From Chryseobacterium capnotolerans (GTDB taxonomy: Bacteria > Bacteroidota > Bacteroidia > Flavobacteriales > Weeksellaceae), in assembly GCF_021278965.1 (NCBI RefSeq), contig NZ_CP065589.1:2609001-2673000 (forward strand): a stretch of 64,000 nt of DNA, given 5' to 3'. The notes beneath the pieces were generated by a model. That model did not search any database and had not been told where the DNA came from. It was given only the letters and a program-made list of their open reading frames with translations. The position numbers and the translations under genes were made by a program. Positions 8,095-14,975 of this stretch are shown one piece after another (position 1 is the first letter of the stretch; every line of letters starts with the position of its first letter).

Positions 8095-8845
8095 TGATGC
8101 CTTTATTATAGACGGAGCAAAACGAAAGATGAACTTATTAATCAGAAGATCCTAAAAGTGCAGAAATTATACGACCTTTTTTACGAGGCCGAGATATAAA
8201 AAGATATGCTTATGAAGCAACTGATTTATGGCTGATTAATACTCATAATGGAATCAAAGAGGGCGTAAAGGCAATAGATATTGAAATGATTATCCTGTTG
8301 TAAAAAAGCACTTTAGATCCTTCGGATATGATAGCCTAAAACAGATTGTCGATAAAGGAGCTGGTAGAAGAGACTACTAATCATATGGTCTGAACACAAG
8401 ACTCGATAAGCTTATATGGAGGATTTTTTATATACCGAAAAAATTATGTATCCTAATATAACAAAAATTCCAAATTTATCTCTACGATAAAAACATTTAT
8501 GTATTAAATAATACAATCCTTTATGATTAGCGGTGAAAGCATCTTTCTTATTTAGACTGCATTTTTGAACTCGTCACTCTTCAAATATTGTTTTATTGAT
8601 AACTTTCCTGAATTACATAGGAGGAACACGATGAATTAAGGAAAATATTCTTGAGCAGCTAAGAATTCCTGTATTGGAAATTGACCTAATGATTTAGAAC
8701 TCTAAATTTGAACTAATAGTTAGCAAAATTCAGGCAAACATAGAATTCCACTACTATTAACCAACTGATCTATTTGGACAATTTAGTGAATAAAATGATG
8801 TTTGACCTATATGGATTATCCGAGTTAAATGATGAACTGCAATAG
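8095..8845 (+). pseudogene. Target-recognition module 1 (left arm), frame-broken as sequenced
   Basis: Continues the methyltransferase gene after the TAA at 8092-8094. In alternating frames one reads TGFNDAFIIDG, KSAEIIRPFLRGRDIKRYAYE, DLWLINTHNGIK, VVKKHFRSFGYDSLKQIVD and finally MMFDLYGLSELNDELQ followed by TAG at 8843-8845. These are the standard blocks of the TaqI_C-like specificity domain and C-terminus of Type IIG enzymes. The breaks are scattered insertions, deletions and base changes rather than homopolymer errors only; for example ATCTAAACA looks like a blend of ATT-AAA-ACA and the other arm's ATC-TTG-ACT. Either a decayed gene or a consensus built from both orientations. Confidence 0.7.
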
Positions 8846-8871
8846 GTTTTATTGAGATCTCAATAAAACCT
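8844..8871. terminator. Central bidirectional terminator palindrome
   Basis: A perfect 28-bp palindrome: AGGTTTTATTGAGA (8844-8857) followed by its exact reverse complement. It directly follows the stop codons of both convergent modules (TAG at 8843-8845 on plus, TGA at 8862-8860 on minus), so it can end transcription from either side and remains in place after inversion. It also marks the symmetry centre of the cassette. Confidence 0.65.
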
Positions 8872-9794
8872 GATTTCTTCATCATTTAACTCAAATAAAT
8901 TGTAACATCCTTTGATTCACTAAATTTTCCAATATAAGTGTGGTTAATAGTTTTGGACTCTATGAGTTTGCCTGAATTTTCTAACTATTATTGCTAAATT
9001 AGTAAATAGTTCCTAAATCGTTGGGTCAATTCCCCATACGGAACTTTTAGCTGCTCAGATATATTTTCCTTAATTCATCTTGTCGTGCCAACACCAGTTG
9101 TAATGCAGGCAAGCTATCAGTAAAATACCATTTGCAGAATTTGACGAGTTCAAAAATCAGTGATACTAAATACTAATGCTTTCCCGCTAATCAAAAAAGA
9201 TAGTATTATTTTAATAAATACTTGTTTTTATCTAAACAAAAATTAGGATTGTTAGTTATATTACGATCCAGACTATTTTCGGTCTATAAAAAATCCTCCC
9301 AATAACTTATCGAATCTTGTGTTTCAAACCATTGATTATTGGAGTCTTTTACGAGCACCTTTATCTCCAGTCTGTTTTAGTCTAGATCATATCCGAAGGA
9401 TCTAAAGGTGCTTTTTTACAACGGGATAATCAGTTCAATATCTATTTTCAAACTTTGATTCCATTATGAGTCGTAATAAGATATAAATCAGTCGAATTCG
9501 TATGAGTATCGCTTAATATCACGCCCTCTTAATAAGGGTCGTATAATTTCGGCAGATTTTGGATCTTCTGTTAATAAGTTCTTTTCTTTCTTTTTTATCT
9601 ATAATAAAGGCCTCATTATACCCAGTCAAGATTCCTCTGTAGATATTATCCATATTCCACTCTTTCAAGAGGTGTTCCTACAGCTTCTCAATTTTTGCTT
9701 TTATCTGTTGTTCGATATCATTTAATATCACCCAAGGAGTCACTACTGGAAAAATTTGACTTTACTGAAGAATTCTGTCTAAAATAATCGCTCA
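8860..9794 (-). pseudogene. Target-recognition module 2 (right arm, silent orientation), frame-broken as sequenced
   Basis: Read on the minus strand from the right 29-bp repeat it encodes SDYFRQNSS, then in alternating frames EQQIKAKIEK, NIYRGILTGYNEAFIID, KSAEIIRPLLRGRDIKRYSYE, LITTHNGIK and a C-terminus IYLSELNDEEIRFY followed by TGA. It is homologous to the left arm but clearly diverged, more so in the variable part. It has no promoter, RNA start or methylase motifs of its own, which fits a silent donor module awaiting inversion. Frame breaks are dense, as in the left arm. Confidence 0.7.
9766..9794. repeat. Right 29-bp inverted repeat of the invertible cassette
   Basis: Begins TGAAGAATTCTGTCTAAAAT and is the exact reverse complement of 7919-7947. 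It sits 88 bp upstream of the invertase start codon. Outside it, toward the recombinase gene, the sequence no longer matches the outside of the left copy, which defines the cassette boundary. Confidence 0.85.
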
Positions 9795-9802
9795 TATAGA
9801 TG

Positions 9803-9868
9803 TTATTTTAATAGTCTATGTTTATTTTAGACAGTTATAATATATTTTATACCATTATTGTATAAAAT
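9803..9868. promoter_or_regulatory. Invertase upstream region with partial crossover-site copies and an inverted repeat
   Basis: TTATTTTAGACAG at 9822-9834 repeats 13 bp of the core of the 29-bp cassette ends; a weaker related stretch (TTATTTTAATAGTC) lies at 9803-9816. Directly before the gene ATTTTATAC (9844-9852) and GTATAAAAT (9860-9868) form a perfect inverted repeat with a 7-bp spacer. These could be binding sites for the recombinase itself (autoregulation or accessory sites) plus an operator. The roles are inferred from position only. Confidence 0.5.
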
Positions 9869-9882
9869 TTTAAACGAAAGAA

Positions 9883-10479
9883 ATGATTTACGGATACATC
9901 AGAGTAAGCACAGACAAACAAACAGTAGAAAATCAAAGATTTGAAATCAATCATTTTTGTGACAAGCAACAAATTGTGGTAAACAAATGGATTGAAGAAA
10001 CTATTTCAGGAGCAAAGAATGTTGATGACAGAAAATTAGGAAAACTTTTAAAAAAAATGAAAAAAGGAGATGTTTTAATTTGCTCAGAATTATCCAGGCT
10101 TGGAAGAAATCTTCTGATGATTATGGGTGTACTTAATGAATGTATGAATCGTGATATTCAAGTTTGGACCATTAAAGACAATTATCGCTTAGGAAGTGAT
10201 ATTAATTCTAAAGTATTAGCATTTGCATTTGGTTTATCAGCCGAAATTGAAAGAAACCTTATATCCCAAAGAACTAAAGAAGCATTAGCTCGGAAAAGAG
10301 CAGAAGGTGTAATTTTAGGCCGTCCTGTGGGTAGTAAATCTTCTAAGACAAAATTAACTGGTCAGGAAAAGAAGATTCAAGAATTGATTGAAAAAAAAGT
10401 TTCATATTCTGCAATAGGTAGGATTTTAGGTGTACATAGATTAACCGTTTCTAGTTTTGTAAAAGAAAGAATGAACTAA
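9883..10479 (+). CDS. Serine DNA invertase, Mpi-like resolvase/invertase family
   Basis: A 198-residue small serine recombinase. The catalytic domain begins MIYGYIRVST with the nucleophile Ser9 and conserved R7; LICSELSRLGRN (about 67-78) holds the S-x-L-x-R active-site arginines, and AFAFGLSAEIERNLISQRTK the long helix E that dimerises and contacts DNA. The C-terminal helix-turn-helix is YSAIGRILGVHRLTVSSFV. Size and sequence fit the Bacteroidota master-invertase (Mpi) group, which flips DNA between short inverted repeats. It sits just outside the right repeat of the cassette and is intact, so it is the obvious catalyst of cassette inversion. Confidence 0.9.
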   Translation: MIYGYIRVSTDKQTVENQRFEINHFCDKQQIVVNKWIEETISGAKNVDDRKLGKLLKKMKKGDVLICSELSRLGRNLLMIMGVLNECMNRDIQVWTIKDNYRLGSDINSKVLAFAFGLSAEIERNLISQRTKEALARKRAEGVILGRPVGSKSSKTKLTGQEKKIQELIEKKVSYSAIGRILGVHRLTVSSFVKERMN

Positions 10480-10935
10480 TTACAACTACAAATTAAAATA
10501 AAAAACAGAAACCAAAGGTAATTCGCTACCAAGCCCAATAGCTAAATTCTGTCAAGGTCAAGCCCTCCGGATTTTCAGAAAAACTTTTTACATATAAAAA
10601 TCTACGTAAAAACTTTTTCCAAAAAACCTTGACAGAATGCCAAGCTCATTTTCAAAAGGCTTTCTTTTTTTCTGTTTTTTAAATTTTTTTTTTCTTCGTT
10701 TTCTTTTAGAAATATTTCAACTGAGAAAATTCAGGCGCTAAGAGAAGGATTAAATTCTGGCCTTAAACTTTAAAAAACCTGTTCAAAATTTGACCTTTTT
10801 ACTTGCAGATTTGAGCAGAAATTTTTAGTTTTACTACGTAAAATTTAAATTAGGATTTTACCACTTTTTTGCAAATGTCCTATTTGAGGCCATTCACAGA
10901 GATGCTACAGCGAAAATCTTATCCATAAAGCGATG
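10480..10935. other. Non-coding right part of the island with a 12-bp inverted repeat
   Basis: No gene is seen. ATTCTGTCAAGG (10546-10557) and CCTTGACAGAAT (10627-10638) are perfect inverted repeats 69 bp apart, enclosing sequence with a relatively GC-rich part (10558-10575). Downstream is a T-rich stretch. The arrangement resembles the end or transfer/replication region of a mobile element, but nothing identifies it firmly. Confidence 0.4.
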
Positions 10936-10965
10936 AGGATTGGGCACAAAATCCCTCACTCTCCG
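10936..10965 (+). other. Remnant resembling the 3' end of a tRNA-Ser gene, possible att site
   Basis: TTGGGCACAAAATCCC followed by TCACTCTCCGC looks like the T arm and the 3' acceptor strand of a tRNA-Ser (usual ending CTCTCCGC). The matching 5' half with GGAGAG is absent from the 80 bp upstream and the T loop is not canonical (CACAAAA instead of TTCAAAT), so this is not a working tRNA. Islands commonly insert at tRNA 3' ends and leave such a duplicated fragment. It fits the right boundary of the island, but the intact partner is not in the window. Confidence 0.35.
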
Positions 10966-10977
10966 CAAAAACAAATA

Positions 10978-11008
10978 AAAAACCTACTGAATACCAGTAG
11001 GTTTTTTA
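10978..11008 (+). terminator. Rho-independent terminator
   Basis: CCTACTG and CAGTAGG (10983-10989 and 10995-11001) pair around a 5-nt loop, flanked by A6 and followed by a T6 run. It follows directly on the tRNA-like remnant, as expected for the original terminator of a tRNA gene; by its A and T flanks it could work in both directions. Confidence 0.7.
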
Positions 11009-11065
11009 TTTTTCATAGATTTTGTACGAAAGAGCTATATTTAAAACAAATTTTATATTAAAAAA

Positions 11066-12201
11066 TTGATCTATACAACACTTTTAAATATTGCAATTTT
11101 TCAGGGAATAGTCTTGGGCATAGTTATTTTAAGGTCTTCCCTATTCAATAGTCAATCAAATAGATATTTAGCCTACTTGTTATTTGCACTTTCCTTTGTT
11201 TTATTGAATTACGTTTTTGAAATTGAAGGGGCATTTAAATCCTATCCTTTGCTATGTTTTCTGGACTATATTGAGTGGATATTTCTACCCTCCGTCTTCA
11301 TCTTCCTTTTTATAATAAACCGAATTGATGATACTGTAAGGAACAGACAAAGAACTTATTTGTATTACATTCCGTTTGCCTACTCCTCTACTTTTACCAT
11401 TATATACCATCTTAATAATATTTTAGGAATTTACAAAATCACAGATTCTGGTATTTTCATCATCAATATACTCAGACTGATTCAGCTTATATTTGCCTTT
11501 ATCATTATTCTGTTTCCTCCTTTTTATTCTTATTTTATGATAAAGCACTTAAAAGATCCACAAGAGAAAAAATGGATAATGACCTTACTAACTACTCTCT
11601 ATTTATTATTATCTACCTGGCTAATTACGTATATGGCTGGCTTCTTTTTGGAATAGACATTTCCTCTACCATGAGTGGGCTGGCTTTATCTGCGACATTT
11701 ATCATGCACTGGACAGCCTATATAGGCATTTATAAATATAAATTGGCCAAAAACAGAAATGCTGTCTACAATTTTCTAAATCAAGATTCAAATATTTCAT
11801 ATACCAATCCGCAAATTCCACAAAACAACATACCACAACAATATAAGGAATCTATTACGGCTGATAATCTTTATTTTCAAAAACTGGAACTTCTTTGCAA
11901 AGATCAGCACATTTATACTGACAGTACATTAAACAGAGAGAAAGTTGCTGAAAAACTAGGCATAAGCGCAGGATATCTTTCACAAATTATAAACACCATA
12001 ACAGAAGACAACTTTGCCCACTACATCAATCAATATCGGGTGGAGGCAGTAAAGGAAATGATATCAGATCCGGAATATGAAAACTATACTTTATTAACGA
12101 TCGGATTAGAATCTGGGTTTACTTCAAAAACAACTTTTTATAATGCCTTTAAAAAAGTCACGGGTCAGACACCCAATGAATATAAAAACACCATCAAATA
12201 A
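11066..12201 (+). CDS. AraC family regulator with membrane-embedded N-terminal domain (frame break)
   Basis: Two overlapping frames belong to one protein of about 378 residues. The first (TTG start at 11066, MIYTTLLNIAIFQGIVLG) has six or seven hydrophobic segments; the second carries the C-terminal AraC domain (EKLGISAGYLSQIINTI and TTFYNAFKKVTGQTPNEYK). The break is at a T5 run (11645-11649): one more T would read through into GIDISSTMSGLALSATFIMH. The layout is the common Bacteroidota membrane-sensor AraC protein. It ends about 90 bp before an outer-membrane barrel gene, which it may regulate. Related to the regulator at 16576-17730. Confidence 0.75.
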
Positions 12202-12290
12202 GTACCATTTTATCCATTTTTAAGCTTTTGAAACCCGTTCTAATTTGAATTATTTGAGTTTTGCACTTCAATAATTCAAATAACTTTTTT

Positions 12291-12830
12291 ATGAAAAAAA
12301 TGTTTTTATCACTCATTACTTTGTTTGCTTTTTATTCTATAAAAGCTCAAAGTGAAACTGATGTAACACCTTATCAGAAAAATAATGAAATTAAATTAAA
12401 CGTAATCGCGCCGTTATCCGGTGCTGTGGAAGTAGGTTTTGAACGGTATCTCAACAAAAAATCATCCCTTGGAATCTCTGCATTTACTGTTTATGATAAT
12501 ACAAAAGAGAAAGATATGAATTACTATCTCTCTCCTTATTACAGATATTATTTTGGGAAAAAATATGCTTCCGGTTTTTTTGTGGAAGGATTTGGAATGT
12601 TTACATCCATTGATGGAAAAAAAATAGTTGCAGCAGACAACCTTACCTTTATTGAAGGCAAAGATGTTTATGATCTTGCCCTGGGGGCCGGTTTAGGTTG
12701 GAAGTTGGCCACAAAAAAAGGACTTGTTTTTGAAGCCAACGCAGGGTACGGAAGACTTGTATTCAATGCAAACAAAACAGATCATGACCAGGTTATAAAG
12801 CTTGGATTGAGTATTGGCTATAGATTTTAA
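12291..12830 (+). CDS. Small outer-membrane beta-barrel protein (DUF3575-like)
   Basis: 179 residues from the ATG at 12291, which begins a clear signal peptide (MKKMFLSLITLFAFYSIKAQ). The mature part has alternating beta strands with aromatic ends (SPYYRYYFGKKYASGFFVEG, GLVFEANAGYGRLVF) and ends in a terminal strand with a final F (LSIGYRF), as in outer-membrane barrels. An upstream ATG at 12261 would add ten residues before the signal and is unlikely. Placed behind an AraC gene and followed by a terminator. Function unknown. Confidence 0.75.
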   Translation: MKKMFLSLITLFAFYSIKAQSETDVTPYQKNNEIKLNVIAPLSGAVEVGFERYLNKKSSLGISAFTVYDNTKEKDMNYYLSPYYRYYFGKKYASGFFVEGFGMFTSIDGKKIVAADNLTFIEGKDVYDLALGAGLGWKLATKKGLVFEANAGYGRLVFNANKTDHDQVIKLGLSIGYRF

Positions 12831-12844
12831 TACCTAATCTATCT

Positions 12845-12924
12845 AAAAAAGCACAATATGCTTTTTTTTCAGCTGAAAAAAATGAAAAAGAATCCCAACA
12901 ACAGAGCAGAGTTGGGATTCTTTT
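12845..12924. terminator. Two consecutive terminators between convergent genes
   Basis: First hairpin: AAAAAAGCA (12845-12853) with TGCTTTTTT (12859-12867). Second: AAAAGAATCCCAAC (12886-12899) with GTTGGGATTCTTTT (12911-12924). Both have A/T flanks and can act on either strand, separating the barrel gene (plus) from the DUF1266 gene (minus). Confidence 0.75.
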
Positions 12925-12986
12925 GTCAAAATTGAGTTATTCTAAAAAGAAAAAGGGTGAAAATTTTTGAGCATAGAATTTTCTAA

Positions 12987-13700
12987 TCAGATATATGTTC
13001 TGCTTTTGAGCGGGCTTTTTGGGTTACTCAATAAGTCATTTGCAATCTGCACCATTCCATTATTATTCCCTCCACCCCAAATAGCTCTTCCGAAAATATA
13101 ACTCGTTGTATATTCTTTCCAGGTGTTACAATATTTTTTCAATTCATTGTGGGATTTTGCCAAATACTCTTTGAGTTCTTTTTCAGAGATATAACCTAAT
13201 TCGTAGCAGCAGCGTGCTAAAAATGCACCTCTACCATAATTCCAGCTGCTATCTTTTGCTTTTTTCAGTTGAGTAAAGCCTGTAATAACCTTTTGTTCAA
13301 TCAATTCAGGAACAACACTTCTCAGTTTTCGGTATAGGTCTACATAATATTCAAAAAGACCATCTTCATGGGGTAGATTTGATCTTAAAATATCAACATA
13401 ATTTTCTGAATTTTCAAATGCTCTATAGACAATATCAATATTTTCATCTTGATTTCTATCATGTAAACTCTGGAGTATTTCTACAGCCCCATTTTGATCT
13501 GATATCCCCCAATACGTTTCAACTAGAGTTATAATATCAGATTGATTTAAACCCGTTTCATAAGAATTCAAGTATGCCGACTGTTGTTCGGCATACATTG
13601 AACCTACGAGTAAGTGCTCTAATAAATAACCACTTACCATATTTTTATCATTTAATCGAATGCTTTTAAATGAATTAAAAAAAATTGAAAAAAATCCCAT
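12987..13700 (-). CDS. DUF1266 domain-containing protein
   Basis: A 237-residue cytoplasmic protein without export signal. The C-terminal half has the DUF1266 pattern: SWNYGRGAFLARCCYELGYI (about 160-179), ELKEYLAKSHNELKKYCNTW and SYIFGRAIWGG. The domain is widespread near polymorphic toxin and other accessory loci, role unknown. It lies 6 bp downstream of the 13707-14405 gene, so the two form an operon with the membrane protein further upstream. Confidence 0.75.
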   Translation of the reverse strand: MGFFSIFFNSFKSIRLNDKNMVSGYLLEHLLVGSMYAEQQSAYLNSYETGLNQSDIITLVETYWGISDQNGAVEILQSLHDRNQDENIDIVYRAFENSENYVDILRSNLPHEDGLFEYYVDLYRKLRSVVPELIEQKVITGFTQLKKAKDSSWNYGRGAFLARCCYELGYISEKELKEYLAKSHNELKKYCNTWKEYTTSYIFGRAIWGGGNNNGMVQIANDLLSNPKSPLKSRTYI

Positions 13701-13706
13701 GATACA

Positions 13707-14405
13707 TTAAGACATTTTTAAATTAGAGAATTTATCCTGTAAAATTTTCACAAACCTTTCACCAACGACCTGATATTTTGCTCTCGTTTCCAATTGCATT
13801 TTTAGATTGAGCATATCCCCCGGATCCACCCTATAATTAAGTCTATCATGAATTTCAAGAGACAGCGAACTTCCGTCAATATCAAAAGTAATAACATGGG
13901 TTTGGGGTAAATATTCTTCCGATGATTTTGAATACACCCCCAATTGCGATTTCAGGATTCCTCCATATCGAAGGCTGGCATTTTCAACTCTAAAATGATC
14001 GAATACAATGTGTTCATCTAATTCGCCCACTGTATTGGTACTGAAAAAATGAAGATCATTTCCACTTAAAACCCAGAAACAATCTGTTTCAATTCGCTTA
14101 AGTTTCACACCAATGGCAGATAATGCAACATTTTTCATTCCGGTAGTTACAAGTTCCTGCACTTTATCACTTGTTGACTGCGGAACAGAGGCAGAGGTAA
14201 AAGCATCAATGGGTTTGCCATTCATCCATTGTGTCAATTTTGAAAAATCCTGAGCGAGAAGCTCTTGTTTGTATTGGCCATATTTAGTTCTTTCAGAATC
14301 TAAATCAATTTCTAGTTTTGCAGTTTTGTGCTTTTTATTCATGACGATCATGAAAGCTACTCCTGCAATGATTAATACGACTGGAATTAAAAATAATGGA
14401 TTCAT
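13707..14405 (-). CDS. Membrane-anchored hypothetical protein
   Basis: 232 residues: one N-terminal transmembrane helix (LFLIPVVLIIAGVAFMIVM), a short charged linker, and a soluble domain ending in a helical tail (ERFVKILQDKFSNLKM). The middle has strands such as CFWVLSGNDLHFFST that suggest a PH-like or similar beta domain, but no known family is recognised. The topology predicts a large cytoplasmic domain. Cotranscribed with the DUF1266 gene that follows it. Confidence 0.6.
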   Translation of the reverse strand: MNPLFLIPVVLIIAGVAFMIVMNKKHKTAKLEIDLDSERTKYGQYKQELLAQDFSKLTQWMNGKPIDAFTSASVPQSTSDKVQELVTTGMKNVALSAIGVKLKRIETDCFWVLSGNDLHFFSTNTVGELDEHIVFDHFRVENASLRYGGILKSQLGVYSKSSEEYLPQTHVITFDIDGSSLSLEIHDRLNYRVDPGDMLNLKMQLETRAKYQVVGERFVKILQDKFSNLKMS

Positions 14406-14431
14406 TTTTTGTAGGTTTAAGTTTTTTAGGT

Positions 14432-14889
14432 TTAGATATGTGTTGTATTTATTTTTTTAGGTTTGTCTTTAGAAAAGATCCCATATAGGATTAGTGCGAT
14501 AATCAATAGCCCTATGAATTTCCCTCCATATTTTGTGTAAAATCGAAGCTGTAGAAGACTTTCTTTATTCAATTTATTTTCACTCACCACCTGATCAAGC
14601 TGTTCATTGGTTAATTCGAAATATTCATCACTTTCTTTTTTGCCAGAACCAATTTGGGTTCCTGGGTTATCCAGACCGGAAGCACCCAGGCAATATTATA
14701 TTCCTGGTGTATTCTTGCTAAATCCAGGTATTCTTTTGAACCTTTACTTACAGCATATTTCTCCGTGTCGGGCAAATCTGCTATTATTTCTATTTTGTCA
14801 ATTTTGCCAAAAGGAATTTTCGCCTTTGCTGATAAAAAGTTGGTTGTAAATATTAAAACAAAAGATAATAAGAGAATTTTTTTTATCAT
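14432..14889 (-). CDS. Small exported/membrane hypothetical protein (frame break)
   Basis: About 152 residues when restored. The start MIKKILLLSFVLIFTTNFLS is a signal peptide; the middle (FGKIDKIEIIADLPDTEKYA) is soluble, and the restored C-terminus ends in a transmembrane helix (FIGLLIIALILYGIFSK) with a lysine-rich tail and TAA at 14434-14432. As given, the frame stops early at 14611 because the T6 run at 14636-14641 (A6 on the coding strand) is one base short. It heads a three-gene cluster with the two genes downstream of it on the minus strand. Function unknown. Confidence 0.6.
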
Positions 14890-14975
14890 TTTTTGATATT
14901 TGATTGATATATACTATCTAAAAACATTTTGAGATGTTGTAACGCTTACAAACATGCTTATGAATGGGGCTATTA

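Larger units (their letters stand above)
7919..9794. other. Invertible specificity cassette of the Type IIG enzyme
   Basis: 1,876 bp bounded by perfect 29-bp inverted repeats. The two halves are diverged copies of the same module arranged head-on: left arm 7919-8857, right arm 8858-9794. The midpoint of the flanking repeats (8856.5) coincides within 1 bp with the centre of the internal palindrome (8857.5). Homologous stretches include IRPFLRGRDIKRYAYE on the left and IRPLLRGRDIKRYSYE on the right, with many synonymous codon differences, so the arms are real paralogues. Inversion would place either module in frame behind the catalytic part. The adjacent invertase gene supplies the likely enzyme. 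Both arms contain many frame breaks as sequenced. Confidence 0.85.

Noticed and set aside
7919..9794. Chimeric fold-back read producing an artificial palindrome
   Set aside because: The two arms differ by many synonymous codon changes and conservative replacements (FND versus YNE, RPFLRGRDIKRYAYE versus RPLLRGRDIKRYSYE). Read errors would not respect the code, so the arms are real paralogues.
9883..10479. Transposon resolvase of a Tn3-type element
   Set aside because: No Tn3 transposase or terminal repeats are seen, and the gene sits next to an inverted-repeat cassette; an invertase is the better reading.
10936..10965. Functional tRNA-Ser gene
   Set aside because: Only the T-arm and 3' acceptor are recognisable. 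No 5' GGAGAG, D arm or anticodon arm fits in the preceding 80 bp.
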